A stretch of DNA of 64,000 nucleotides from NCBI RefSeq assembly GCF_900101265.1, contig NZ_FMZS01000004.1, forward strand, positions 434,001-498,000. Direction: 5' to 3'. Of this stretch, positions 1-8,978 are shown piece after piece. Numbering within the stretch: the first letter of the stretch is position 1; every line of letters starts with the position of its first letter. The translations under genes were made by a program, and so were the position numbers. Under the pieces are notes generated by a model. That model did no database searches and was not told the origin of the DNA. It worked only from the letters and a program-made list of their open reading frames with translations. The DNA is from Massilia sp. PDC64. Its GTDB lineage: Bacteria; Pseudomonadota; Gammaproteobacteria; Burkholderiales; Burkholderiaceae_D.

Positions 1-338
1 CCGGCGAGCACCAGCTCCCTGACGCCGGCGGCATCGAGCCGCGCCTTGAGGTCGGTCGCGCGGAACGCGTTCACGTGCTGCTTGACGATGACGGGTTCGT
101 CGCCCTGGGGCGCGACCGCCGGCTGGAAGTCGACGTTCGGCGTGCCGGGCGCGAAGATGGGGGCATCCGCGCGCGGCGCTTCGTGGCGGACGTGGAACAC
201 GGGAAGACCGGTCGCACGCGCGTGCCCGATGGCGGCTACCGCGTTGGCGACGGCCGCGTCCAGGCCGGACAGCGGCAGCTTCCCGGTCGGCAGGTATTCG
301 TTCTGCAGGTCGATGACGATGAGGGCGGTGTGATGCAT
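1..338 (-). CDS. Isochorismatase-like cysteine hydrolase (partial, 3' end outside window)
   Basis: The first 112 codons are visible and the gene runs off the left edge. The N-terminus contains ALIVIDLQNEYLP, the classic first strand of the isochorismatase/nicotinamidase fold with its catalytic Asp, followed by GLPVFHVRHE, also typical. The catalytic Cys would lie beyond the window. The ATG at 338 is preceded by CAGGAG about seven bases upstream, a good ribosome binding site. The gene lies downstream of, and in the same direction as, a GlxA-type AraC regulator (stop at 442), which probably controls it. Hydrolysis of an amide or vinyl-ether substrate is the family expectation; the substrate cannot be named. 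Confidence 0.85.
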   Translation of the reverse strand, partial: MHHTALIVIDLQNEYLPTGKLPLSGLDAAVANAVAAIGHARATGLPVFHVRHEAPRADAPIFAPGTPNVDFQPAVAPQGDEPVIVKQHVNAFRATDLKARLDAAGVRELVLA

Positions 339-441
339 TGCGGGGCTCCTGTTGTAGTTGGGGAGCCCGTATCTTCGGCGGAAACCGGGGCCGGGCCGAG
401 TGGCGCCGCCGACAAGATCGGTGGCGCCGCCGACACGGCAT

Positions 442-1413
442 TCAGGCGGCGCGCGCGCCCTGCTCCGCCGCGCACCGCCGCCGGAACTCGCCGGGCGCCA
501 CGCCGACGATGCGCGTAAAGACCTTGCGGAAGGCGCCCGGATCCGCATAGCCGACTTCCCACGCCACGCGGTCGATCGACAGGCGCGACGACTGCAGCAA
601 CTCGCGCGCCCGGCCCACGCGCAGGCGCTGGCAATACTCGGTGCTCGTCAGGCCCGTGGCCCTGCGGAAGCGGCGCAGGAACGTGCGCTCTTCCAGGCCC
701 GCCATCCGCGCGAGTGTCTCCAGCGCCACGTCTCTCGCCTGGGTCGCCTGCAGCCAATGCTGGACCTTGAGCACGGCCGCATCGCCGTGCGTCAGGCACG
801 GCGCGAACACGCCGGGACAGGGTTGCCAGCCGTCGGGCGGATCGATCAGAAGTGCGCGCGCCGTCCGCAGCATCGCTTCCGGCCCCAGAAAACGATCCAC
901 CAGCCGCAGGCCCAGGGCGGGCCAGTGCATCAGGCCTCCCGCCGTGATCACGTCGCCGTCGTCGACGAGAGGACGGTCCGCGTCCACGCGCACGTCCGGG
1001 TGGCGCCGTTGCAGCGCGGCCGCGAACGCTCGAGGCGTGGCCACCCTGCGACCCGCCATCAGGCCCGTGTCGGCCAGGACGAACGCGCCGACGCACACGG
1101 AGGCCAGCACGGCGCCCTCCGCATGCCGTGCGCGCAGCCAGGCCGCGAGCCCGACGCAAGCGTCCGGACCGGGCGGCGCCGCCAGCGTGGGCGGCACGAT
1201 CAGCACGGACGGCACACCGGTGTCGTCCCCGCCGTCGCGCACGGGCGCCAGGTCCGGCGCGTGCTGGTGCCACCGCGTCACGCGCAGCGCCGGCGTCGAC
1301 TGCCCCCCGTAGGCCGCGGCGATGCCGAACAGGTCGACCAGGCCCAGCACGGCCGCCTGCTGGACACCCGGATACAGGACGAGGCCGATGTCGATATTGT
1401 TTATGTGACGCAT
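442..1413 (-). CDS. GlxA-family AraC-type transcriptional regulator (DJ-1/PfpI domain plus HTH)
   Basis: The protein is about 323 residues. Residues 8-190 form a DJ-1/PfpI-like amidotransferase domain; the nucleophile-elbow-like segment ASVCVGAFVLAD keeps a Cys near residue 107. Residues 220-318 form an AraC double helix-turn-helix, with LARMAGLEERTFLRRFR and the second-helix signature VAWEVGYADPGAFRKVF. This is the layout of GlxA-type regulators, which usually control neighbouring hydrolase or oxidoreductase genes. I chose the ATG at 1413 over the adjacent GTG at 1416; neither has a strong ribosome binding site. The next gene on the strand is the isochorismatase-like hydrolase, a plausible target. 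Confidence 0.9.
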   Translation of the reverse strand: MRHINNIDIGLVLYPGVQQAAVLGLVDLFGIAAAYGGQSTPALRVTRWHQHAPDLAPVRDGGDDTGVPSVLIVPPTLAAPPGPDACVGLAAWLRARHAEGAVLASVCVGAFVLADTGLMAGRRVATPRAFAAALQRRHPDVRVDADRPLVDDGDVITAGGLMHWPALGLRLVDRFLGPEAMLRTARALLIDPPDGWQPCPGVFAPCLTHGDAAVLKVQHWLQATQARDVALETLARMAGLEERTFLRRFRRATGLTSTEYCQRLRVGRARELLQSSRLSIDRVAWEVGYADPGAFRKVFTRIVGVAPGEFRRRCAAEQGARAA

Positions 1414-1490
1414 CACGGAAACCGTTTGTTGTAAATCAATGCACCGGCATGATACCGGTCAGTGCACAATATCCGAAAACGGAGGCCGCC

Positions 1491-2327
1491 ATGCCGCACA
1501 TCTACAAGCCCGAGGAGAGCTGGGACAATGCCGACATCGGCTACCCGTCCGCGCTCGCCATCGGCGATTCCTGGTTCTGGTACGTCAACAACAATATCCT
1601 GGGCACGATGATCCATCATCCCGCCCTGTCCGGCGACCACCGCAATATCCAGCTCGTGGGTTACAACGGTGCGCGCCTGCGGGATTACGTCGGCGACGGC
1701 AAGTACGCGGACACGGTGGAACATTTCCTCCGTCCCGGTTTCGTGGAAGTGTTCTCGGAGTTCTACATCAGCGGGGCCGGCAACGATGCCGTCGACGTGG
1801 ACCTCGCGCTGCTCGACCATTGCCCGCCCGGGACGGATGCGCATGGCTGGATCGACGCCCTCGGCATGGACGGCATGCTGTTCCGGCTGCGCCAGTCCCT
1901 CACGCGGCTGATCGCGTCCATCCGCGTCGCCAAGCACGCCAGCGCCACCCTGGCGCCCATCTTCGTGCACGGCTACGATTATCCCGTGCCGGACGGCCGG
2001 GGATTCGAGTTCGGGCTGATCCACGCGGGGCCGTGGCTCGCGCCGGCGATGGACAGGAAAGGGGTGCCGGCGGACATGGCGCTGCGCAGCGGGATCGCGC
2101 GCCTCCTCATCGACCGCCTGAACGACGACCTGCTCGCGCCGCTCGCGGCCGTGACGCCGGGCGTCGTGTACATCGACAGCCGCGGCATCCTGCCGCGCGA
2201 CCCCACCTACCGCGATTACTGGTCGAACGAAATGCACCCGACGAACCTGGGATTCCGGCGCATCTTCGAGCAGGCCTGGCTGCCCAGGCTGTACGAACAC
2301 GGCATCGCGCTGCGGCCGTTTCCGTAA
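1491..2327 (+). CDS. SGNH/GDSL-type hydrolase
   Basis: The product has 278 residues and no signal peptide, so it is probably cytoplasmic. The nucleophile block is AIGDSWFW with Ser27; the GxND block appears as SGAGND; the C-terminal His is in NEMHPTNLGF at about residue 249. These are the expected SGNH catalytic blocks. The ATG at 1491 is chosen because GGAGG lies just upstream (1481-1485); the open frame extends further upstream but without a ribosome binding site and into the promoter region shared with the divergent regulator. The esterase substrate is unknown. Confidence 0.85.
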   Translation: MPHIYKPEESWDNADIGYPSALAIGDSWFWYVNNNILGTMIHHPALSGDHRNIQLVGYNGARLRDYVGDGKYADTVEHFLRPGFVEVFSEFYISGAGNDAVDVDLALLDHCPPGTDAHGWIDALGMDGMLFRLRQSLTRLIASIRVAKHASATLAPIFVHGYDYPVPDGRGFEFGLIHAGPWLAPAMDRKGVPADMALRSGIARLLIDRLNDDLLAPLAAVTPGVVYIDSRGILPRDPTYRDYWSNEMHPTNLGFRRIFEQAWLPRLYEHGIALRPFP

Positions 2328-2333
2328 GCCGGT

Positions 2334-4661
2334 TCAGAAACCTCCGCCGCCCCCGCCGCCGGGCCCGAATCCGCCTCCGCCGCCGCCATTGCCGAAACCG
2401 CCGCCACCGTCGCCCCGGCCGCCGCGGAACATGCCGCGGTTGCCGTTGCGCAGGCGCTCGTCGCCCGTCACGCCGCCCCACTGGTAGCGCAGGCCGATCT
2501 GGACGATGCGCGGCTGGCTCACGTTGAGCGTATGCAGGCGCAGCACCTCGTTCTCGATGTCGCTTTCCATATTCCCGGTGTGGAAGACGTTGTTCACGTT
2601 GAGGTTCAGGGACAGGCGCGGCGTGATGCGGTGCATCCACGTGAAATTCGTCATCGTGACGGCGCTGTTGATGCCCTGGCCGTTCAGGGTGGCGCCGTTG
2701 CGGTTGACGCTCAGCTGCAGCGATTCCATGCCGACCTGGTAGGCGAGGCGCAGCTTGATGTTTTCCCGGTGGTTCGTCTGTTCCACGGCAGTCGCGTCCG
2801 TCGTGAAGTTGGAGATGCGCTGGCGCTTTTCGTTGGCCAGCGTCGCGCCCAGGTTGGCCGACAGGCCTTGCACGAACAGCTTGCGCACGTTGAAGTTCAG
2901 GTCGACGCCGACGGAATCGTTGGTGCCGAAATTGATGGGCGACGTGACGATCACGTTCGGGTCGGACACCAGCGCATAGCTGCGGTTGCCGATCACGGGC
3001 GACTCGCGCCGCTTGAACAGGACGAAGCTGCTGTCCACGCCGAACAGGCGGTCGCGGTACGCCAGCTCGAAGTTATCGTTGTTCACCGGCTGCAGGTGCG
3101 GATTGCCCTGGCGCGCGCTGAAGTCGCTCAGGTAGACGAGGTTCGGGTTCAGATCGCGCTCGTTCGGCCGCGCGATGCGGCGCGAGGCGCGGAATTGCAG
3201 CATGCCGTCGGTGCCGATGTCGCGCGTCGCATAAAAGCTCGGCAGCCAGTTCATGTAGTAATACTTGTCTTCCTCGTTCAGCAGCGGCTGGTGGACGTCG
3301 AGTTCCGTGTATTCGCCGCGCAGGCCGCCCTGGATGCTGAGGTTCGTGAACAGCTTCGTCGACAGGATGCCGTAGATGGCCACATTGCGGTCGTTCGATT
3401 CGAAGTCGCTGATGCGGCTCGCCACCGGCATGTACTCGCCCGTCACGGGGTCCTGGCCGAGGTAGTTCGCCGGGTTGTTCGTCTTGCTGTCCGCGACCTT
3501 GGCGCCGGCCTTCAAATGCCACGTGTCCCACACGTTGCGCTCGTAGTCGACGGAGATGTCGAGGATGCGGTTGCGCCGGTCGGTCGAACGCAGGCTGTTC
3601 GCGATGAACGGCGTGGGCCGCAGGCGGTAATCGTAGAACACGTCCGAATCGGAGTGATTGTTCTGGCCCGTGTAGCGCAGGTCGAACTTCAGGTCCTCGC
3701 CCGGAACGCCGCTCTTGTGGTCGTACGACGCGCCGATGCCGAAGTTCTCCGCGGGCGAACGGCTCTGCGACCGGCTCGTGTAGTCGGCCAGCGGGGAATC
3801 GTCCGCCGCGAACCGCTGGATCGACGTCGTGCTGTCGTTCTCGTTGCGGATCTTCGAATAGCTGACGGTGGCGCCGGCCTGGTCCCGTTCCCCCACGTTG
3901 TACGTGAACGTGGACGCGAGGTTCAGCGATTTCGACCGGATCTGCCGGTTGCCCGTCGAATCCTGCGTGTCCTTGACGGCGCCGGTGGCCGGATCGAGAT
4001 CCTCGCGCTGCGACTCGTTGTAGACGTTGCGCACGTTCTCACGCACGCCGATGTTGCCGGAGATCGAGTACGGGCCTTCCGCATGCTCGCCATTGAGGAA
4101 GGCGTTGCCGCGGCCTTCGGTGCCCTTGTTGACGCTCATGTTCGCGCGCGAGCCGGCCTTGCGATTGCGCTTGAGGACGAGGTTGATGATCGGCCCGCTA
4201 CCGCCCTCGTTGCCGAACTCGGCGCCGGGCACGTTGATCACCTCGATGGATTCGATGGCTTCGGCCGGGAACGCGTTCAGCGCGTCGCCCCGGTTCTGGC
4301 CCTGGAACTGGGCGTCGCGCTTGCCGTTGACCATGATTTGCACGTTCTGGTTGCCGCGCAAGGCCACGTTGCCGTCCTGGTCGACCGTGACGGACGGGAC
4401 ATTGTTCAGGATGTCGGCAGCGGACGCATTGCTCACGCTGATGTCGTTCTTGAGGTCGTAAACATCGCGGTCGACCTTGTTGGTCGGGCGCGTCGCGACC
4501 ACTTCGACGGTCGCGACGCCGTCGTCGGACTTCGTGTCCGGTGGCGTATTGACGGCGGGCGGCTTGGCGGGCGCCGCCGTCTGCGCGAACGACGGCGGAG
4601 CAGCGAAACAGGACACGAATAAGGCGGGAAGGATCTTCAGCGCGTGCTTGGTCGGCATCAT
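2334..4661 (-). CDS. TonB-dependent outer-membrane receptor with glycine-rich C-terminal tail
   Basis: The product has 775 residues. An N-terminal signal peptide ends near SFAQ (residue 27). The plug domain covers about residues 50-160 (VEVVATRP, SAADILNNVPSVTVDQDGN, NVQIMVNGKR) and is followed by a long beta-barrel. The last recognisable barrel strand is IVQIGLRYQWGG; after it come about 45 extra residues rich in Gly, ending in Phe. The family imports siderophores, vitamins or oligosaccharides powered by TonB. The ligand is unknown and no transport partner is adjacent. The stop lies six bases from the convergent SGNH hydrolase. Start choice between two adjacent ATGs is arbitrary. Confidence 0.9.
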   Translation of the reverse strand: MMPTKHALKILPALFVSCFAAPPSFAQTAAPAKPPAVNTPPDTKSDDGVATVEVVATRPTNKVDRDVYDLKNDISVSNASAADILNNVPSVTVDQDGNVALRGNQNVQIMVNGKRDAQFQGQNRGDALNAFPAEAIESIEVINVPGAEFGNEGGSGPIINLVLKRNRKAGSRANMSVNKGTEGRGNAFLNGEHAEGPYSISGNIGVRENVRNVYNESQREDLDPATGAVKDTQDSTGNRQIRSKSLNLASTFTYNVGERDQAGATVSYSKIRNENDSTTSIQRFAADDSPLADYTSRSQSRSPAENFGIGASYDHKSGVPGEDLKFDLRYTGQNNHSDSDVFYDYRLRPTPFIANSLRSTDRRNRILDISVDYERNVWDTWHLKAGAKVADSKTNNPANYLGQDPVTGEYMPVASRISDFESNDRNVAIYGILSTKLFTNLSIQGGLRGEYTELDVHQPLLNEEDKYYYMNWLPSFYATRDIGTDGMLQFRASRRIARPNERDLNPNLVYLSDFSARQGNPHLQPVNNDNFELAYRDRLFGVDSSFVLFKRRESPVIGNRSYALVSDPNVIVTSPINFGTNDSVGVDLNFNVRKLFVQGLSANLGATLANEKRQRISNFTTDATAVEQTNHRENIKLRLAYQVGMESLQLSVNRNGATLNGQGINSAVTMTNFTWMHRITPRLSLNLNVNNVFHTGNMESDIENEVLRLHTLNVSQPRIVQIGLRYQWGGVTGDERLRNGNRGMFRGGRGDGGGGFGNGGGGGGFGPGGGGGGGF

Positions 4662-4720
4662 CGAACAGGTTCAGGTGGGTGGAAACGCCAGTGCATGAGG
4701 TGAGTTCCCCCGACCGCCAG

Positions 4721-4738
4721 AAAAAGTTCCAACTTTTT
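4721..4738 (-). terminator. AT-rich hairpin overlapping the stop of the downstream minus-strand gene
   Basis: Perfect inverted repeat AAAAAGTT/AACTTTTT with a two-base loop, overlapping the stop codon of the TPR protein gene. The arms supply a T-run on either strand. It could end transcription of that gene before the TonB receptor gene, though the GC-poor stem is weak. Confidence 0.4.
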
Positions 4739-6533
4739 AGCGGCTGACCGGCGCGTTCTGCAAGGCCTTGGACGGATCCGGGCTCTGCATCAACCCGTCG
4801 AGGTACCCGCGGGCATCCTCCAGCCCGGCATTGTATTCGACGTCGCGCATCACGGCGACCTGATCGATCGTCCATTCGCTGAAGCCGCCCGCTTCCGGCA
4901 CGCGCCGCATTTCCGCCGCGATGTCGGCCAGGGTCACGCCGACTTCGAGGCGGCGGTGGAGTGCGCTCGCCCACGCGGCCGTGGCCGGATCGCGCACGTC
5001 GTTCTCCAGCGTGCGGAGGATGTGCTCGGCCCTGGGCGCATCGACCTGGTAGCAATACGCGAGCACCGCCGCGCGGGCCAGCGGCCGCGAATCGCGCGCG
5101 GTGCGCCATGCGGCCAGCACGCCGTCCAGCGCTTCGCGGCTGGGCTTGCCGTCGGCCAGCAGGGACAGGTCGAGCGTCGCCAGCGCGACGGCGCCGGCGG
5201 CCGGATCGCGCTCGCGCGCCCGCGCGAGGCTGGTGCGGGCGGCGTCGAGGTGGGGCGCACGGGCACCCGGGTCGAGACGCGCGGCGAGTTTCAGGTGCGC
5301 CCGCGCCAGCAACAGCGGCACGTCGGCGCCGGCGTCCGCACGGCGCGCGGCCTGTTCCAGCCACGGCAGCGCGGCGGCCGGGTCGCCCCAGTCGACCCGG
5401 GCACGGTTCAACGCCAGCTGGCCCGCCTCCACGTTCGGGACGGCGCCCGCGTCGGTCGTCAGCGTGCGCAGCAGGGTTTCACCCTGAGCGCGGGCCGGAC
5501 AGGCCTTGAGCGCCGCGTCGGCCAGCATGAAACCGCCGGACGTCGCGGACATCGTCGTGATGGCGACCTCCGGACGCGGCCCCGGCGGCTGCTCCACGCG
5601 CATGACCTCGGCCGCGCGCAGCCGGTAGCGCCACAGCGCCGATGACGCGTCGCCCACGTCCAGCCCCAACGCGTCGCGCAGCGCGGCGGCCGGATCGGCG
5701 CCGTGGTGGACGGCGTTCAGGAACGTGCCGAGGTTCCTGCGCCGCTCGCCCGAACCGAGGATATAGTGCGCGAGTATCCAGGAGCGCGCCTCGAACTCGA
5801 CGCCCGCGGCCCGGCGTCGCGTGTCGGACAGGTTCGCGAACGGACGCGGGCCGAGCATGCCGGCATAGTCGAGGTTGTACCGATGCCCCTGGTCGAGGAA
5901 ATAGAAATAGCGACCCACGCCCGGCGGCGTGCGGCCGATCACCATCTGCGTCGCGCCGAAGCGCACGCCCGCAAAATAGTTCGCGAAACCCTCGACCCAG
6001 ACCGACGGGCTGCGCACGTCCGTGTGGCGATACAGGAAGTGGCGTGCATACGCTTCCGACACGTAGGCGAGACCTTCGTCCAGCGGCGCCCTGGCCAGCT
6101 GGTCGTCGGCGATCGCCGTCAGCGGCGCCGTGCGCACGAGGAAGCCCTGGGCGCCGTCCGCGCAGTCGCGGAACAGCGCGATGCCGTTGGCGGGGCGGCC
6201 CGTGGCCACCCGGTCGAGGTCGCCCGGGTCGTTCAGGTAGACGAGGTTCAGCTTGCTCTCGGGACCCACAGACCTGGGACGATAGTCGTCCGTGTACACA
6301 CGCAGGAGGGCGTCGAGGCGTTCCAGGTGTTCCACGAGCCTGGCCACGTCCTCGCGCGGTGCGTCCGACAGGACGACCACGTGGGCACTCTCGGCGCGCA
6401 CCCAGGGCGACGTGCTCCGCTGCCCCGTGACGACGATGCTCTGCGGCCCCGTGTCCTCTGCGTAACAGGCGCCGCCCACGAGCGCACAGACGGCGGCAAC
6501 GGCCGCCGCCGACCTTTTGAACGGTGTACCCAC
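4737..6533 (-). CDS. Secreted TPR protein with degenerate peptidase-MA-like domain
   Basis: The product has 598 residues. A signal peptide (MGTPFKRSAAAVAAVCALVG) ends near CYAED. The mature N-terminus contains QSIVVTGQR, a string common at the start of TonB-receptor plugs. Residues 60-280 resemble DUF1570/gluzincin-type proteins: WVEGFANYF matches the usual third-ligand helix (W-x-x-E-G-x-A-x-Y), but the expected HExxH is replaced by YARHFLYRH, so proteolysis is doubtful. Residues 330-560 are Ala-rich helical repeats consistent with TPRs. The start is GTG at 6533, preceded by AAGGAG nine bases upstream. It lies upstream of the TonB receptor on the same strand; a functional link is only a guess. 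Confidence 0.75.
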   Translation of the reverse strand: MGTPFKRSAAAVAAVCALVGGACYAEDTGPQSIVVTGQRSTSPWVRAESAHVVVLSDAPREDVARLVEHLERLDALLRVYTDDYRPRSVGPESKLNLVYLNDPGDLDRVATGRPANGIALFRDCADGAQGFLVRTAPLTAIADDQLARAPLDEGLAYVSEAYARHFLYRHTDVRSPSVWVEGFANYFAGVRFGATQMVIGRTPPGVGRYFYFLDQGHRYNLDYAGMLGPRPFANLSDTRRRAAGVEFEARSWILAHYILGSGERRRNLGTFLNAVHHGADPAAALRDALGLDVGDASSALWRYRLRAAEVMRVEQPPGPRPEVAITTMSATSGGFMLADAALKACPARAQGETLLRTLTTDAGAVPNVEAGQLALNRARVDWGDPAAALPWLEQAARRADAGADVPLLLARAHLKLAARLDPGARAPHLDAARTSLARARERDPAAGAVALATLDLSLLADGKPSREALDGVLAAWRTARDSRPLARAAVLAYCYQVDAPRAEHILRTLENDVRDPATAAWASALHRRLEVGVTLADIAAEMRRVPEAGGFSEWTIDQVAVMRDVEYNAGLEDARGYLDGLMQSPDPSKALQNAPVSR

Positions 6534-6614
6534 GATCCCGGACTCCTTGACAGTATTAACGAACGCACAACCCTGTCATTCTACCGGGATCGTTGCCCCT
6601 AGTACATTATATAT

Positions 6615-8498
6615 TCAGTGCCGCACCTCCGACGGCGGTTGGATGGGCACGGGTTGCCGCCCCGCCGGCTTCCGCGCCGGCGCGGGTGTCCGCGCTGCCG
6701 GCTGCGCCTTCGGCACGACAGCCGTGATCCGCACGTCCTTCAGGCGCCATCCGGCGTCCGCCGCCATGAGCTCCGACCGCCCTTCAATGCGCACGGGCCG
6801 GCCGTTGACCAGCGTATGCGCCGAGCGCCACGCGACGAGCGCCTGCGGCGAATCGGGCACGTCCGGCGCGATGCCGTGGACGGTGGCGCCATCGATCACG
6901 AGCTCGCCGAAGCGCGCCGCGCCGTCCGGGCGCAGCGCGCCGCCGGCCCCGTCGGGACGCTGGCCCGCCGCGCAGGCGCATGCGCCGGCCAGCGTGGCGT
7001 CCAGGTCGGCGAACAGGGCCGGCACGTGCTGGCGCAGGGCCAGGTAGCGCCGCGCCTGTGTTGCGCCATGGTCCCACAGCGCGCTGCGCAGGCCCGGGTC
7101 GCGGTCCAGCTTCGAGTTCGCGCCCAGCGGCATGCCGGCCGCCGCCTCGACGGCCGTGCCGTCCATGACGATGCGGTCGACCTGCACCAGCTTGTCGCGC
7201 CGCTGCGCCGCCGCGCCGGCCGGCGATGTGTCGTCGCCGCGAGCGCTTTCCATGCGGCGGTTGATCGCATCGACGAAGCCCAGTTCCTGGTTCAGCGCGA
7301 GATTGCCGGCCAAGGCATTGCGCAAGTCCCAGATCTCGCCGCCGTTGAAGGCGATGTGCGCCCCGCCCGCTTCGGCCCGCGCCTGGGTCGGGTTGATCTG
7401 CACGACCCAGATCTCGTCCGGCTTTCTCGCATCGTCCGCCACGCCGGACAGGAAGTTGCGGATCGGCGGGTTCTGCGAGAACAGGCCGTCCCACAGGGTC
7501 AGCGGGCGCGGGGCCAGCGTCGTCTGGTCGAGGCCCGCCATCTCGTGCGCGCGGAACAGCCACGGGACGGCGGCGGACGCCAGCACGGCATCGATCGAGA
7601 TGCCGCCGTCGTCCGGCGCCCGCTCGGAACTGAACGCGACGAATTCGCCCTCGTGCAGCTCGACGGCACCGAGCAGCAGGCGCGGGATCGGACGCAAGGC
7701 GTAGCGCACGGCATCGGCCAGCTGCCCCAGCGCCTCGGCATCGAAACGCACGGCCGGCGGCCGCCACCGCTCCAGCGCGGCGTACAGCAGGCTGCCGGGC
7801 GGGACGCCGACCTGCGTCAGGCGCGCGCGCAGTCGATCGATGGCGCCGAGCTTCTCGGCAATCCGGCCTTCGACGACGCCCCGGTCGGCCCGGTAGCGTT
7901 CCTGGCACGGCGCCGTGGGCGGGAACATGGCCGCTTCCAGGTCGCTGCGCAGCCAGCGCTCCACTTCGGTCGGAATACTGGCAAAGTCGCCCAGCAGCGC
8001 GACGAGGGGCCAGTCCACGCTTGGCCCCAGCAGGTCCGGCAGTGAAAAGAAGTGGGGCCGCATCCAGGGATTGTCCGCACCCAGCATGCGGGCCAGCGCC
8101 GGCCACGCCGTCGCGTTCCAGAACGCCATGCCGGCCAGCGGGAATACGTACGGGCTGGACTTGATGTCCCAGCCGCCCATGGCGGCCAGGTCGGCCAGGC
8201 CGCGACAGACGTGGTTGACCGTCGACTCGACGACGCCCAGCGCGGAATTGCCCTGCCAGAACGTGTCCAGCCGCCGCCCGGCCTCGGGCGCGCCGCCGGT
8301 GATGAACCCGTACCAGCCGAGCAGCGCGCTGATGGCGCCGCCGGACGTGCCGCTGATCGCGACGAGCGCCATGCGGTCGGGACCGTCCTCGTCGGCGCGA
8401 TTGTCGAACTGCTCCAGCAGGATGGGAAGGACGCCGCTCGTGTACGCGGCGTGGCTGCCGCCGCCCTGGCAGGCGATTGCGATGTGATTGGTTGCCAT
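6615..8498 (-). CDS. Patatin-like phospholipase
   Basis: The product has 627 residues from the ATG at 8498, chosen because GGGAGGT sits just upstream; a slightly longer frame starting at 8513 has no ribosome binding site. Residues 5-16 give the patatin oxyanion loop IACQGGGSHAAY, residues 50-54 the nucleophile elbow GTSGG (Ser52), and LWDGLFSQNPPI supplies the DG of the Ser-Asp dyad. Residues 470-600 form an extra C-terminal region ending in a Pro/Ala/Arg-rich tail. There is no signal peptide. Patatins hydrolyse acyl esters of phospholipids; substrate and cellular role are unknown. It diverges from the small AT-hook-like gene at 8628. Confidence 0.9.
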   Translation of the reverse strand: MATNHIAIACQGGGSHAAYTSGVLPILLEQFDNRADEDGPDRMALVAISGTSGGAISALLGWYGFITGGAPEAGRRLDTFWQGNSALGVVESTVNHVCRGLADLAAMGGWDIKSSPYVFPLAGMAFWNATAWPALARMLGADNPWMRPHFFSLPDLLGPSVDWPLVALLGDFASIPTEVERWLRSDLEAAMFPPTAPCQERYRADRGVVEGRIAEKLGAIDRLRARLTQVGVPPGSLLYAALERWRPPAVRFDAEALGQLADAVRYALRPIPRLLLGAVELHEGEFVAFSSERAPDDGGISIDAVLASAAVPWLFRAHEMAGLDQTTLAPRPLTLWDGLFSQNPPIRNFLSGVADDARKPDEIWVVQINPTQARAEAGGAHIAFNGGEIWDLRNALAGNLALNQELGFVDAINRRMESARGDDTSPAGAAAQRRDKLVQVDRIVMDGTAVEAAAGMPLGANSKLDRDPGLRSALWDHGATQARRYLALRQHVPALFADLDATLAGACACAAGQRPDGAGGALRPDGAARFGELVIDGATVHGIAPDVPDSPQALVAWRSAHTLVNGRPVRIEGRSELMAADAGWRLKDVRITAVVPKAQPAARTPAPARKPAGRQPVPIQPPSEVRH

Positions 8499-8588
8499 TT
8501 GACCTCCCGGCACAAGGGTTGTCGTAAGCCTCCCGCATCGTTAGGCAGGACGCCGCGCGCGCGGTTCCCTATTGCTTTATTGAAATGC

Positions 8589-8608
8589 GTCACGAATAAT
8601 GGCGTGAC
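8589..8608. promoter_or_regulatory. Candidate operator: inverted repeat GTCACG-N8-CGTGAC
   Basis: A perfect 6-bp inverted repeat with an eight-base AT-rich spacer, located 20 bp before the ATG of the small DNA-binding-like protein and between it and the divergent patatin gene. Position and symmetry suggest an autoregulatory operator; no regulator is known. Confidence 0.4.
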
Positions 8609-8627
8609 AACCATTCTCGACCGCACC

Positions 8628-8978
8628 ATGAAGCAACCGGAAGACCTGAGCACGATCGAATTGCCGCTCGACGCGGCGCTGGCGAAAAAGCGCGGCCGTC
8701 CGCCGAAGGAGGACAAGCTCAGCGATGCCGAGCGGGCCCGCCGCTACCGCGCGCGCCAGAAGATGCGGCCGAAAGGCGTGTGGAACTACGACCAGGTGAC
8801 GACGCAGACGCGCACGGAGATCGAACGGCTGCTGGGCAGCGCGTCGGCACGGCCGGCCGGGGAAGCGGAATTGGTGGCGCAATGGGCGTACGGCATGTTC
8901 CTGCTGTGGGACCGCGTCACGGCCCAGCGCCAGCAGGCGGCCGACCGGGAAGCGTTACTGGCGCTCGTTTCCGGCTGA
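8628..8978 (+). CDS. Small basic protein with AT-hook-like motif
   Basis: The product has 116 residues. Residues 19-50 are strongly basic and contain KKRGRPPKEDKLSDAERARR, in which RGRPPK is an AT-hook-like minor-groove binding core, followed by RYRARQK. Residues 60-116 are helical and could dimerise. No signal peptide or membrane segment is present. The start is the ATG at 8628; the frame is open upstream but runs antisense through patatin. The 3' end overlaps the convergent fdhD gene by 24 bp. A DNA-binding role, perhaps self-regulatory through the upstream inverted repeat, is inferred. No gene family is recognised with certainty. Confidence 0.65.
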   Translation: MKQPEDLSTIELPLDAALAKKRGRPPKEDKLSDAERARRYRARQKMRPKGVWNYDQVTTQTRTEIERLLGSASARPAGEAELVAQWAYGMFLLWDRVTAQRQQAADREALLALVSG

